Shown here: piece by piece, positions 35,126 to 47,204 of the stretch
How the letters are laid out: the number at the start of each line of letters is the position of its first letter
Numbering within the stretch: the first letter of the stretch is position 1
Origin: Candidatus Altimarinota bacterium
Lineage (GTDB): Bacteria; Patescibacteriota; Gracilibacteria; BD1-5; UBA6164
NCBI GenBank assembly: GCA_943356435.1
Contig: CALREY010000005.1
Coordinates: 20,481 to 84,480, forward strand
Length of the DNA stretch: 64,000 bases
Direction: 5' to 3'
Program-made: the position numbers and the translations under genes
Notes under the pieces: generated by a model
Seen by the model: the letters and a program-made list of their open reading frames with translations, nothing else
What the model was told of the DNA's origin: nothing
The model's database searches: none

Positions 35126-38100
35126 TTATTTTTTCAATTTTAACTTGATTTTATTCACGCTACTTTTCTTTGAAAAAAGTTGCAGGACATATTGTAAGAA
35201 TTTTTCATCATTTTCAAAATTCTTATTCAAACTTCTCAATCTATGTACTGTTACAACACTAAATTTTACTTGTGTATCCAAATCCAAAAATTCTCTTAGC
35301 TTTTCAATAGATATATTTTCTATGAAATCAATTTGATAATTAATTCATACTTTTTTAATAGATGTGATTCAATATTCTCATGCTTTTAACTTCAATTTAA
35401 GTAAATCAAAGAAATTATTAGTAGCAATAGGTGTAGCTCTATTTATATCTCTGAAATCACTTATAATATTTTCTAAATCATCCATACTATCTAGACTCTC
35501 TATTTCTCTATAAAAATTGATTTTATCAAGCTCAGATCAGAAATACATATCATCAATATATGCAGGTAGATTTAAATCAATAGTAGTATTGATTTTTTTA
35601 TTATTTAATCTATTATTTTTTATATCAGAAGAAGAAAAATCTTGTTCTTCTCCTTTCTCCCTTTTAGGGAAAGGTTGGGATAGGAGGATGTTATTATCCT
35701 TTAATTCTTCTATCTTGTCTTCAAGCATTTCCAAGAATAAATTTACTCATATTTCATGTGATTGTCCACTTTGTCTAATACCTAGAATATCTCATCATCA
35801 TCTGATTTCTAGGTCCTTTATTGCCAATTCAAATCACGCTCACAGGTGACTATAATCGACAATAGTTTTCAGTCTTTTTGCTGCGTCTTCTTTGATTTTA
35901 TCTTTTTTGAACAACAAATAACAATATCATTTTCTATCAGATCTTCACACTCTTCATCTCAATTGATGTATCTGACTAATACCGAAATTTTGTGCTTCGT
36001 TTATAAATATTGTATTTACATTAGCAAAGTCAATTCAATTTTCTACTACAGTTGTAGCAAGTAATATATCATATTGTCTTCTTTTGAATTCTATTATTCT
36101 TTTTTCAAGCATATCTCATCATAATTGTCCATGTGCTATTGCTATCTTTTTTCATGGAAATATTTTACTTAAATGATTTGAAACAGCAGTAATAGTTTCT
36201 ACTCTATTATGTATAAAAAATAATTGTCCTCATCTATCAAATTCTCTCTTACCAGCATCTATTATTATTTGGTCATCAAATGGTACAACTACTGTCTGAA
36301 TTGACTGTCTACCTACTGGTGGAGTTGTCAACATTGACACTGATTTTATTCAATTTAAAGCCATATTTAGACTTCTAGGAATAGGTGTTGCAGACATAGA
36401 CAATATGTCTATATTACCTTTATACATTTTGATTTTTTCTTTGTCTTTTACTCCAAACTTATGCTCTTCATCTACTACTAATAATCATAAATCTTTGAAA
36501 TGGACATCTTCACTCAGTAGTCTATGTGTTCATATTATCAAATCAATTTTTCAATCTTTTAGTTTTTCTAGTGTTGCTTTTACCACAGATGCTTTTTCAA
36601 ATCTAGTTATTATTCATATATTTATTGGGAAATCTGCAAATCTTTCTAATGCTTTTTCATAATGCTCATATGCTAATACAACTAAAGGTGAAATTAATGC
36701 TGCTTGTTTTCAGTTAATTATTGACTTATATATACTTGCAAATGCTATTTCTGTTTTACCAAATCATACATCTCCAGATAATAATCTATCCATTGGATTT
36801 TGTGATTCCATATCCTTGTATATTTCTGAAATCACATTTAATTGGTCATCTGTATAAATATAGTTAAACGAATTTGCAAAAATAGTTTCATCTTTTGGAA
36901 ATGATTTAAAACTATATCATTTTATTAATTTCCTTTTTGCATACACCTCAAGTAATTCACGTGCTATTATTTCTACATCTTCAGATGCTTTTTGTAATTT
37001 TTTCTCCCATTCTTTGGTATTTAATCATGTAAGTTTAGGATTATCTATTCAAACATATTTAGATACTCTTCATACTTCAGTAATAGGTACAAATAACTTA
37101 TCATTATTTTTATATTCTATAGTAATATATTCCTTTTTAATAGGCTCTTTTCATACAGAAATTGGTAATTCTTTTGTTACTATTTCACGAAAAATTCATA
37201 TTCAATGATCAATATGTACAATATAATCTCAAGGAGTTATTTGCATCATCAAATCTAGATTTTTAGACAAACTTCTCTTGATTCTTTTTTTTACAAATAT
37301 ACGAGATATATTATCATCACATACTACAATTACTCAATCCTGTAGCTTCCCCCCGCCTTGATAAGGAGGGGGTAGGGGGTGGTTACTTATTCTAAAACTT
37401 TTTAAATTATTTAAATTAGTATCTATTATTTCTACTAAGTCCAAATTATTTAAGTCAATAAAGTTTTTAATTGTATTTCTATTTTTTGTAAATATGTACT
37501 TTTTAGTATTCTTTTCTTCCAATAATATTTTGAAATCCTCAATTTTTTCTATATATAGTTCATCAATACCTAGATTTTTATAACTACTATCTTCTCATAA
37601 TGAGTTAAAAATAATATAATTAGATAGATTTTTAGATAATTCATCATAACTAGAATAAAAATCTAGTGAATCTAATATAACTAATGAATCACTATTATGA
37701 ATTTTATTTTTTAGGTCAATATTCACTTTTCACACAATATTGTAGAAGTCTATTAATACATTTCTTCAAAAAACATATGATTTATTACTTATATTTGTAG
37801 AAATTATATCTTCTATATTATCTCACCAAAAACTTATTTTTGTTGTATTTCCAGATAAATCTGTAAAACTTAATATATCTCCAGATACTCTAAAAGTTCA
37901 TTCATTTTCAAATTCTGAGAAATGATATCAGAAATCATTTAATTTCTTTGTTATTTCATCTACCTTTATTTCATCTCACACATTTAATTTGAAGATATTT
38001 TGGTACTCAAACTGTGTAAAATCTCATAAATTCAAATTAAAAAAATCTTTAGTAACTATGTATTTTCATTTATTATTATAAAAAAAATCTACTAAACAAG

Positions 38101-38302
38101 CATAGTTATTTAAATTATTTATCGTAATACCAAGGTAAGAAGCAATATTTATATATGTATTTAATTGTTTTTCACTTTCTACTACTATTAAAAAAGTATC
38201 ATTTTTCTTCAAATGATTACTAAGTAGTAACAATCTAGAAAATATACTTCAATAATTTATATAATGTTTATTTATCTCTATTTTTAGTTTTAAATCTATC
38301 AT
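35126..38302 (-). CDS. mfd: Transcription-repair coupling factor
   Basis: 1058 aa. Removes stalled RNA polymerase and recruits UvrA. The N-terminal UvrB-like part is diverged. The RNA polymerase-interacting (CarD-like) domain has [14 protein letters not shown] (about 345). The helicase motor has Walker A GDVGFGKTEIA (about 511), [19 protein letters not shown], and motif VI HQLRGRVGRS. The TRCF C-terminal domain starts near [16 protein letters not shown]. Two low-complexity inserts, at about residues 306-320 ([15 protein letters not shown]) and 868-887 ([13 protein letters not shown]), are encoded by palindromic repeat elements and are not part of the family. UvrA is also in this window. Confidence 0.95.
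35651..35685. repeat. Palindromic element inside mfd (C-terminal insert)
   Basis: Core CCTTTCTCCCT-TTT-AGGGAAAGG, read on the minus strand as [12 protein letters not shown] in frame. Similar to the elements at 37346, 39508 and 47813. Confidence 0.65.
37346..37384. repeat. Palindromic GC-rich element inside mfd (N-terminal insert)
   Basis: Minus strand: CCACCCCCTACCCCCTCCTT then ATCAAGGCGGGGGG, in frame as [15 protein letters not shown] content is far above the surroundings. Same reading frame and layout as the element in the GT4 gene at 47813. Confidence 0.8.
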
Positions 38303-38399
38303 GGTGTAATAATTTTAATAATCCATCAGTTTTTTCCTTTTTATTTGCAAATTATATAAAAAAATTAGAATATATAAAGTTAAATAATAAAAAATAAAA

Positions 38400-38969
38400 A
38401 TGAATATATTTATAGATACGATTTCAAACATAGCTAAAATCATAATATTTAATTGAAATAGAGAAATAATAGACGAGATTGAATGGTTTGTAAAGTGAAA
38501 TGAATCTTCTACATTGATACCAAAAATTGATGAAATACTTAATAACAACAGTATAAAATATAATGATTTAGAAAACTTAGTTGTAGTAAATTGACCTGGT
38601 AGTTTCACATGAATAAGGACTACAGTTTTGGCTATAAATTCTATAAATTATATAATAAATAAAAATATTACTGCTATTAGTTATTTTGATATGTTTGATA
38701 AATACCCTATTCTCAAATCATCATCAAAAAGAGATTATTTTGTGATGATAAATAAGGATTCAAAAATTGAAATTATAGAAAATGATATATTAGTAAATAA
38801 TATAAAAGAATTAAATATAAATACTGTTTATTGAGAAGTTGATAGTGAATTATTTAAAGAAGTTAAAATAGTTGATAAAATTGATTATTTAAGTATAATA
38901 AAGATGATTAATTTTAGTAAAGAAAAACAAATACAAGCTCTATATATAAAAAAACCTAATATTTCTTAG
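38400..38969 (+). CDS. tsaB: tRNA threonylcarbamoyladenosine biosynthesis protein TsaB
   Basis: 189 aa. MNIFIDTISNIAKI and VVVNGPGSFTGIRTTVLAIN match TsaB, the ASKHA-fold partner of TsaD in making t6A on tRNA. Two of the glycines in NGPGSFTGIR are TGA. Shorter than E. coli TsaB at the C terminus, as in many CPR genomes. 9 bp before the PH-domain gene. Confidence 0.9.
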
Positions 38970-38978
38970 CAAAAAACT

Positions 38979-39491
38979 ATGTTAAATTTAGAAAATTTAA
39001 GACCATGAGAAACTGTTTTAGCAGTAATAAAAAGACACTGGATAGTTTATGTAGTACTATGAATCTATTTATTACTAGCTTTTGTTATTTCTATTAGTAT
39101 CTATTTGATATTATGAAATACTTTGATATGAAACCTTACAAACATAATATTTTGGTTATATTTCACTGTATTTATATTCATAGAATGGTTAAATCATGAA
39201 TTGGATATGTATGTAGTTACAAATAACAGAGTTATTTGAATAGAACAAATTTCATTTTTGAATAGAACTGTATCAGAATGTAATTTATGACAAATACAAG
39301 AAGTAAACTCAAAGACTTCATGACTTTTTGCTAATATACTAAACTACTGAACATTATCTATACAAACAGCTTGAAATATGACTACTTTAAAAATGGATTT
39401 TTGTCCAGATTCTATGCAAGAAGCTAGAAAATTACTAAATATAGTAGATGATTATAGAGATAAGCATACTACTAAAAGTGTTGAAGTATAA
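38979..39491 (+). CDS. Membrane protein with bacterial PH (YdbS/DUF304-like) domain
   Basis: 170 aa. Two membrane helices (about residues 22-45 and 55-75) precede a small beta domain with VVTNNRVIGIEQISFLNR and the repeating pattern typical of bacterial PH domains (YVVTNKRII..). Function is unknown in general. It lies in the tsaB-PH-era run. Confidence 0.75.
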
Positions 39492-39507
39492 GAAATTTTA
39501 AACACTT

Positions 39508-39546
39508 AACCCACCCTAGCCCTCCCTAATATTAGGGAGGGAATAA
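39508..39546. repeat. Palindromic element between the PH gene and era
   Basis: CCACCCTAGCCCTCCCTAAT followed by ATTAGGGAGGGA; perfect 9-bp stem CCCTCCCTAAT/ATTAGGGAGGG. Intergenic member of the family found inside mfd and the GT4 gene. Confidence 0.75.
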
Positions 39547-39561
39547 CTACAAGAAAAAATA

Positions 39562-40461
39562 ATGATAGAATTAAACCTGCAAGATATATTAGATAATACA
39601 AGTGATTTAACTAAAGAAAAAAAAGTATGATATGTAGCTATTATTGGTAGACCAAATGCTTGAAAATCAACATTTGTGAACTCGCTTATATGAGAAAAAA
39701 TATCAATAACTACAAATATACCTCAAACTACTAGAAAAAAAGTATTAGCAATATACAATGATGAAGAATCACAAATCATATTTTTTGACACTCCATGAAT
39801 ACACAAATCTGAAAGAAAATTCAATGAACAGATAAATAATGTTGCTATTTCTAGCTTCAAAGATGCTGAAGTAATTCTTTATTTTATTGATTCTAGTAGA
39901 GATTGATGAGAAGAAGAAAAATACATTAGAAGTATTATGGAAATGGTAAATAAACCAATAATAAAGGTATATACAAAAACTGACTTACAATCAAAAATCA
40001 ATATTCCAGATAATGATAATGTAGTAAAAATATCATCTTTACTAAAGCAGTGATTTGATGAATTACTTAATAAAGTAAAATCACATCTTAAAACTTGACC
40101 AATTTACTTTCCTGAAGAATATTATACTAAGCAAGACATATATTTCAGAATCAGTGAAATAATCAGGGAAAAAGCCTTTTTAAACACAAAAGAGGAGCTT
40201 CCGCATAGTGTATATGTCTGAGTAGAAGAAATAGAAGATACAGACGAATTATTGAGGATTATAGCATATATTTATACAGAAACAGATTCTCAAAAATATA
40301 TAATAATATGAAAATGATGAAGTTTAATCCAAACTATATGAAAAGAAGCAAGAATAGAATTAGAAAAAATATTTTGAAAAAAAGTCTTTTTAGCTCTTAG
40401 GGCTAAAGCGAATAAAAACTGGAGAAAAGATGAGAAATTATTAAAAGAATTACTAAATTAA
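39562..40461 (+). CDS. era: GTPase Era
   Basis: 299 aa. GTPase motifs GRPNAGKST (G1, Gly from TGA), IPQTTR (G2), FFDTPGIH (G3) and YTKTD (G4); the C-terminal KH domain has IIGKGGSLIQTIGKEAR. Era checks 16S rRNA 3'-end maturation and 30S assembly. Ends FGKKVFLALRAKANKNWRKDEKLL, the family tail. An N-terminal extension of about 20 residues precedes the GTPase core. Confidence 0.96.
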
Positions 40462-40462
40462 A

Positions 40463-40497
40463 AAAACTACAATTTTAATAAATTGTAGTTTTTTATA
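40463..40497. terminator. Bidirectional terminator, era / thioredoxin-like gene
   Basis: AACTACAATTT/AAATTGTAGTT stem with T6, between convergent genes. Confidence 0.92.
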
Positions 40498-41658
40498 TTA
40501 TTTCAAGAATTCATCAATAATAGCTTCAAATGCACTTGTTGGATATGCTCCAGATATAACTTCATATTCTCAAGTAGTGTTATTTATAAGAATATTTCCA
40601 GGAGTACCAGTAACTCCGAAAGTTGAAGCTCAAGTATCTGTTTGAGTTTTGATTTTATCTTTATATTTAGCAGAATCAACACATTTAGTTAATTCAGCTT
40701 CATTAGCTCAAAGAGCAACTGCTTTTTCAATTAAATATTTTTTAGAACTAGTAGTGCTTGTATCGATATTTCCAGTGTCAGTAGTTTTTGCATCAGCAAA
40801 ACTAGTATGTATCAATGAATAATATGCATCAGCTCATTTTTGTTCTCATAAACATTCTAATACTTCTGCAGCAGGTTCTGCATTAGCATGAAATTGTAAT
40901 GGAAAACTATTAAATACAATATTTAATTTATCAGCATATTTTTTAGTTAAATCATCAACTGTTCATGCTTTATGTAATTTTGCACAAAATGGACATTCTA
41001 AATCAGAATATTCAATCCATGTTACTTTTGCATCTTTATTACCTTTTACATATGAATTAGCTTTAATTGCTTCTAATTTTGCTTTATCTAGTAATAAGTG
41101 ACCTTTTTCACTTCTTTTTTCAAATGGATTAAAAGTAGCTCCAATAGCTAAAGAATAAGCTCCTTTAGGTAATGCTTGTAAAAATGTATTTACTTTTGGT
41201 GCTGCTTTACCACTTTGATCTAATTGTTCTGGATCTTTTGATACATCAAAATTATTTGTAGAGAAAACAATTAAAGGTAATGCTTTAACTTCATTTTCTT
41301 TTAAATATTCTGATACTCATTTTTCTGAAAAATCTTTTCTTACTATTTCTACTCAAGAAACTGATGGTAATAGTTTCAATTGTTTTATTACTTCGTCTGT
41401 AGGACAATCTTTACATCTTTTATCTTCATATACAGTAATATCCAATTTTTCATAATTTCATTTAGTTACTTCTCATGAAGCAGTGTTAGTATTTGTATTA
41501 GTAGATTCACCACCTGATTTTTTTCATAAAAAAAATCACATAACAGCTATAACAACTAATAAAACTACTATAACACCTATTTGTAAATAATTTTTGTTAT
41601 CCATTGTAGTCACTTGTTCAACATTATTTTCTTGTTCAATGTTTTTTTCTTGTTCCAT
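40498..41658 (-). CDS. Membrane-anchored DsbA-like protein with two CxxC sites
   Basis: 386 aa. One helix at about 26-45, then an outer domain starting with YEDKRCKDCPTDEVI (CKDC about residues 82-85), resembling a thioredoxin half. A second, complete DsbA-like thioredoxin domain follows with YSDLECPFCAKLH (CPFC about 222-225) and the cis-Pro loop GVTGTPGNILIN. Likely forms or exchanges disulfides in exported proteins. It is notable that the first CxxC domain lies N-terminal to the second in one chain. Two further Cys (ECLG, KCVDSAKYK) occur in the helical insert. Confidence 0.88.
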
Positions 41659-41746
41659 ATTTATTAATAATAAAATATATAATTAAAATTGTAGAGTTAT
41701 TATATGAAAGTATTGCTAAAAGTAAAATTTTAATGTAAAAAACTTG

Positions 41747-41785
41747 TTAAAAAATCCTTTACAATCTAAATTATAAAGGATTTTA
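41747..41785 (-). terminator. Terminator after the Ig-like secreted protein
   Basis: AAATCCTTTA/TAAAGGATTT stem and T-run on the minus strand, 6 nt past the stop. Confidence 0.85.
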
Positions 41786-41790
41786 TTTCA

Positions 41791-42894
41791 TTATCTTAAA
41801 TAAGTTGATAATTCTTTAAAATATGACTTAATATTTAATAATATATTAGATTTTTCTTCTTTAGTAGCTGTATCAAGTAATTCTAATTCAATTACTATTT
41901 TATTTCTAGCTATAAGAGCTGAACTTTCGTTATTATTATGATTTGATGCCAATTTTTTAGCTACATAATCATCTATAAATTTAACTACTTTATTTAATAA
42001 TCTTGCTTGATTTTTAAATACTGGTTCATATTTTTCAACTATATCTACTACTACCTCAGGTTCTTGTAAAATCGGATCTTCAATCACAACAGGGATAGTT
42101 GTACCAGTATTAGTTTCAATTATAGTAGGTTTTAATGATTCTATAGTATAAACTACTCAAGTAGAATAATTAGCTCTTATATCAACAGTTTTTATTCTAA
42201 TTGATGAATAAGTAGATTGTAAATCATAAGTAAATTTATCTATATTTGGTTTGAAAAAACTAGATAATACTTTTCATGTTGTATCAAGATTTTCAATTAC
42301 TATTCATTGGAAATCTACATCTCCTGGCATATCTGCTGATATAGTTATCTTATTATCAGCTATTGATCATGAGAAGTTAAATATTTCACTAGGAGCTAAT
42401 AAATCAGAATAAGAAATAGCATCTAGTACTCTATAACCATTTGAACTAATTGCTTCAGTAATACTGTCTCATGTTAAATCTATTCATAAATATCTATCTC
42501 ATTGAGCTTTGCTATATACTTTTAACTTTAATCATGTAATATCAAATGAATTACCATTTGATAATTTTTCTGATAAATCAAATCTTATTTCTCTTAGATT
42601 TGATAAAATAGTTGCTCATGATAATATTTTCTCAGATCCACTTCATGTAATCTTCAAAGATGATAAATCTTCACTAAATCTAATATTTGCATCTTCTGGT
42701 AATATAAGTTTAAATGATTTATTATCTGTTGTATCACTATAATTACTTATTGTTACTTTTATAGGTCTTGATTCAACTATTCATTGACTTAGATAAAATG
42801 ATTGAGTGCTATCAAGTATTATATCACTAGCATTTACAGAAAATGTATAAGTAGATATAAATAAAAATGTAATAAACAAAAATATTTTTTTCAT
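41791..42894 (-). CDS. Secreted protein with beta-sandwich repeats
   Basis: 367 aa. Signal peptide (residues 1-22, KKIFLFITFLFISTYTFSVNA). The body to about 265 is beta-rich with segments of the cohesin or Ig-like type (VESRPIKVTISNYSD, FKLILPEDANIRFSEDLSS, ADMPGDVDFQGIVIENL). A Pro/Glu linker leads to an all-helical C-terminal 95 residues. No binding or catalytic motif. Likely an extracellular adhesion or surface protein. The fold is a guess from the strand pattern. Confidence 0.6.
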
Positions 42895-42970
42895 ATTTTA
42901 TAATATTAATAATAAAGTATTGCATAATTATATAAAATAACGATACAATTGCAAAAAAGTGACAAATAAT

Positions 42971-43015
42971 TCACAAATCTTCACACAATCTTCACATAAA
43001 ACATATCTTCACACA
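42971..43015. repeat. Cluster of TCTTCACA repeats
   Basis: Three tandem copies of a TCTTCACA(CA) unit; includes CTTCACACAATCTTCACA, also found at 48649 and 56820 with the same following TAA. Confidence 0.7.
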
Positions 43016-43058
43016 AAAAAATACCCTTCCCCGACTTTAGTGGGGAAAGGTATTTTTA
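43016..43058 (-). terminator. Terminator after the toxin gene
   Basis: AAATACC-TTTCCCC/GGGGAAA-GGTATTT stem, T-rich on the minus strand, touching the toxin stop codon. Confidence 0.88.
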
Positions 43059-43391
43059 TTATTTTTTAAAGAACTCTATATTATCTACATATCTTGATTT
43101 TAGAATTATATCTTCAGTATAGTAAATAAATAATCTAAAATTATTTAGTCTTAAAGAAACAAATTTTTTTGTTTTATTTCTTCATAGTATAATATTATTA
43201 CTTAATGTATAATCTACTTTATCTATGATACTTTTATACAAATTATTTCATATATGTATATAATCTTCAATTATCTCATCTTCAACCTCTAATCATGAAT
43301 CTTTTATTAATTTTATAAAACTATTCTTATAAGAATCAATAAAATATTTTAATGAATATATAGATTTTTCTTTATATGATACTCTATACAT
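43059..43391 (-). CDS. RelE/ParE-like toxin
   Basis: 110 aa. Begins MYRVSYKEKSIYSLKYFIDSY and ends with the strand pattern SLRLNNFRLFIYYTEDI ... RYVDNIEFFKK, which matches RelE/ParE-type ribosome-dependent RNases or gyrase poisons (R-rich core strands, F/Y at the C terminus). Start overlaps the end of the 44-aa partner by 8 bp, so translation is coupled. Assignment is from pattern and operon layout. Confidence 0.6.
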
Positions 43392-43518
43392 ATATTAATT
43401 CATTATTTTTAGTATTTTTATTATAATCAGATAATTCATTTTTTAATTGAATAGCAGATTCTTTTATATAATCATACATTATTTTATCTAACTCTTCTCT
43501 TGTATATAATTTTTCCAT
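43384..43518 (-). CDS. Small putative antitoxin
   Basis: 44 aa, starting MEKLYTREELDKIMYDYIKES; charged and helical, size of a short antitoxin. It precedes and overlaps the RelE/ParE-like gene by 8 bp (ATG of the toxin inside its last codons). No family motif is visible; the call rests on gene order and overlap. Confidence 0.55.
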   Translation of the reverse strand: MEKLYTREELDKIMYDYIKESAIQLKNELSDYNKNTKNNELIYV

Positions 43519-43640
43519 AATCTTAATATTAAAAACTAATCATTCATATTATAACAAAAAATAAATCTTTTGCAAATTAATATACTCATATTATATACTA
43601 TATTTTTTTATTCTCACAATCTTCATATAATTATATTCAC

Positions 43641-43698
43641 CACTCCTTAATAATGAGAGCTAGTTCAGTCTTTAGCTTGAGGGTTAGGGATTAGTCTG
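43641..43698. repeat. Possible degenerate palindromic element
   Basis: Contains CACTCCTTAATAATGAGAGCTAG and a partial inverse CTAGCTTGAGGGTTAGGG... style arrangement in an otherwise AT-rich gap. It may be a decayed copy of the element family at 37346/39508/47813; weak. Confidence 0.3.
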
Positions 43699-43713
43699 TA
43701 TTTTTCTTAACAC

Positions 43714-43757
43714 AAAAAAATACCCCTCTCACATAAAGCGAGAAAGGTATTTTTTGT
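43714..43757 (-). terminator. Terminator after the S-layer gene
   Basis: AAATACC-TTCTC/GAGA-GGTATTT stem with T6 on the minus strand, about 30 nt past the S-layer stop. Confidence 0.85.
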
Positions 43758-43785
43758 GAATTTTAGTTTCAAATTCTAGTAAATA

Positions 43786-46700
43786 CTAGTAAGTGAAAGT
43801 AGATTCAGCAGTTGGTAAACCAACATTAGAATAAGCAGATACAGAAGAAATTGCAACATCTCAACCTGTATTCATTACATCAGTATAACTTACGTTAGAT
43901 ACTTTTGCAATTCTTTTTTGGTTAGCAGTACCATTAAGAACGTTTCCAGAAACTTTTAATATGAAAGTTTTAGAAGTTCCAGCAGATACTTCAGTAGCTA
44001 AAGCTGTTAAATTTAATGTATTTGAACCAGCAGCTATTGAACCAGTAGCGATTTCATTACCTCCGATTTCTTGATCTTTATAAAGAATATAAGAACCAGT
44101 ATTTCCAGTTGGGTTTTGTAAATCGATAGTAGTACCATCTAAGATAATTCTATTGTTAGCATCAGCAGTTACAGTAAATGTATGAGTAGTTAATGTAGCA
44201 GCAGTACTTACAGCAACAACTGGTTTAGATCTAACTAATAAGTGAGATTTAGCAACAGCAGTTCCAGTAACAGTAGTAGTAGTATCACCAGTAGATTCAG
44301 ATACTAATCTAACACCGTTAACAGTACCAGCAACAGTAGAAACTAAACTTCCGATTTCTAATTGAACAGTTTTATTAGATTGAGCAGCATCAGTAACATC
44401 GTTAAATGCAGCTTTTACAACTACAACTGAATTTGAAGTATTTTTAGGTACAACGAATGTAGAAGTAGAACCTAATGAGAATTGAACAGTAGATGTTCCT
44501 AATACAGAACCTCCAGCTAATTTAGTACCATTTACATCGTATAATGAAATAGATTTTAAACTAGAAGATAAGTCAGCAGAACCAGTATTATCAACATATA
44601 AATCAGTTAATTTTAATGCATCATTTTGTGCTCCTAATGTAAATCTAGCAACTTCAGTTTCAGTAGAAGATGGAGTTAATACAGAAGAGTTAACAGTAGA
44701 TGAATTTAATGCTAAACTAGCAGTACCTGCACCAGAGAATGTATAAACAACACCGTTACTAGGATTAGTAATAGAAGTTAAAGTTATACTATTAGAATCT
44801 CTAGCTTCAATAGCAGATAATCCTAATTGGAAAATTTGAGCAGGAGTAATTGCAGTTGAGAAATCAGCTACAACTTCTACTTGTACATCACTATTTTTTG
44901 CAACTGCAATGTTGATATCATTGAAATCAGCATTACCAGAAGACATATTTTTTGTAGAAACTACTGAACCATTTACTAATAATTTAACATTAGTTACGTT
45001 AGCAGTATTTACGTTTGATGCTCAAACAGGAGCAAAAGTTAATTTAGAAATATTTACAGCAGAAACATCATTAGCTCTAGCAGCAAATTTTAATAAAGTT
45101 TGAGTATTAGAACCAACAGTTACGTTTTGGTTAGCTATACCATCATTTCTAGTCATAGTTAATGTAGCAGAACCAATAGTAGTATTAACACCGTTAGCAG
45201 AACCTACTTTTTGTCCAGCAGCAACAGCGTTACCGTTAGAAGCATATTCAACTAAAGCGAAATCAGTAATAGCCATGTTTGAGAAAACAAATGAACCAGC
45301 AGGAGCATTAGTTTTAACATTACCAATAACTTTTAAAGTTGTATCAGCAGAAACAGTAGTAGTTCCTTCAAATACAAATGAAGTAGTAGCACTATTACTT
45401 GGAGTATAAGAAGATACTACATTATTACCTATAACTAATTTCAAAGATGAAAATTTAGTATATAAGTTAGTAGAAGCGTAGTTAACAGTTAAATCTTCTA
45501 ATGTAATAGATTGATTAACTTTTAATACAGCATCTAATAATACAACATCGTTACTACCAGGAGCAACAGTTTGAGAACTAGAAGTAGTAGCTTTAGATAA
45601 AATAATATCACCACCACTTACATTGTATGTAGCTAAAGATACACCAGCTCCAGTAATAGTTGATCTGAATCCTGTAGCAGTTTCATCAACGATTAAATCA
45701 TCAGAGTATCTAAGAGTAAATTTGTAAGAGTCACCTGCTGTTAATTCAACAGTATCAACATCAGCTCTAATATAGTAAGTTTCAGTTCTACCGAAATCTA
45801 CTTTATCAGTAACAGTGAAAGTAACATTTTTACCATCAACAGTAGCATCAGTAGAAACTTTTACACCATTTTTATAAACAGCTAAGTTTGATAAGTTAGC
45901 AGCAGCATCACCAGTACCATCATTTCTGAAAGTTACTGATTTGAAATCTACTGATTTATCGTTAGCAGCGTTATTTTGTAATTTAAATTGTCCTAATTCA
46001 ACATTTTTATCACCAGCTCTATAAGTAGAAGTAGATCAAGCAGTTGAGAAAGTAACAGGAACTACAGTATAGTTAGCAGTAGTTAAAGTAGCAGTAGTAA
46101 TTGGGAAATTACCATCGATACCAGTACTAGCAACTACATCTGAAGATTTAGCAACAGTAAATGCATGTTGAGAACCTGTAGTAGATGCAGCTAAAGTAGC
46201 AACAACATCTAATGATACAGTTTCACCAGCTTTAATAACTAAAGCAGGAGAGAAAGTAACATAAACTGATTCATCACTTCATACAGATTGTCTTCCAGAA
46301 ACTCTGTTTCCGTCTTTTTCTAACCATACTCTAGAGAAATCAGCTCTATCACCTAAACCAGTTCTAGCTAATTTAACAGAAGTAACAGAAGTATCAGTAT
46401 TACCAGCAGTAAAATCTAAAGTACCGAAATTAACAGTTCCGTTAGATGGAACAGATTTTGCAGTAATTGATTCAGGAGATAATTCTACCATTAAGTCAGA
46501 TGCAGTAGAAACAACACCTGTACCAGTAGTTCCAGTTCCAGTAGAACCAGTTCCAGTATTAGTATTTCCTTCTTCACATAAACCTAATAATTGTGAAACT
46601 TCATCACAATCAGAAGCTACATCAGTACCAGTAGCATTATAACCAGCTTCGAAAACGAAACCTCTAGTAGCTGGAGTATCATAGTTTGTAAAACTTGGAG

Positions 46701-47193
46701 CAATACCTTTATCTGCAGCAAATGCTACAACTTGTTCTTGCCAAGTAGTACCTTTAGTAGAATCAAATGAATATTCATCACCGTAAGCAGCTTTAACCAT
46801 CATTGCAACAGCTTCTGATTTAGTTATTTGAGCTTCAGGTCTAAATAATGGGTTTTTTGCAATTAAATTAGCATCAGCTAATGCTTCAACTGTAGCCCAA
46901 GCCCAAGTATTAGGTTTAGTTTCAGTAACATCAGAGAATACTCCTTTAAAAGTAGTATTTTTATCTAATTTAGCAATACCTCTAGCAACAGCAGCTATTT
47001 CTTGTCTTAATACATTTTGATTAAGATTGTAAGCAGCAGAATCACTAGAATGATCAACAATGTAACCAGCAGCAGCTAAAGCGTTAGCTGCGTCAATTTC
47101 TGACTGACTAGATGCATAAGCTCCTGTAGAGAATAACCCTGATACAAGAGTCACTAATGCAACAGTAGCAGTAGCTCTTTTGAATAAATTCAT
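43786..47193 (-). CDS. Surface-layer protein with N-terminal SLH domains
   Basis: 1135 aa. Signal peptide (1-27, ending TGAYASS), then SLH-type repeats (about 30-200: NVLRQEIAAVARGIAKL, FSDV..WAWATVEALADANL, FRPEAQITKSEAVAMMVKAAYG) that anchor to wall polymers. A Thr/Gly linker (TGTGSTGTGTTGTG) follows, then 900 residues of Thr/Val/Asn-rich beta-sandwich repeats ending at TAESTFTY. Its layout is that of a paracrystalline surface protein. Only four of its many glycines are TGA; nearly all others are GGT, and codons such as GCT/ACT/GTT dominate, as in a very highly expressed gene. The -10 box lies 11 nt from the ATG. Confidence 0.92.
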
Positions 47194-47204
47194 AAATCGT
47201 TATG

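Noticed and set aside
35126..38302. RecG helicase
   Set aside because: The CarD-like domain before the motor, the length and the TRCF C-terminal domain identify Mfd.
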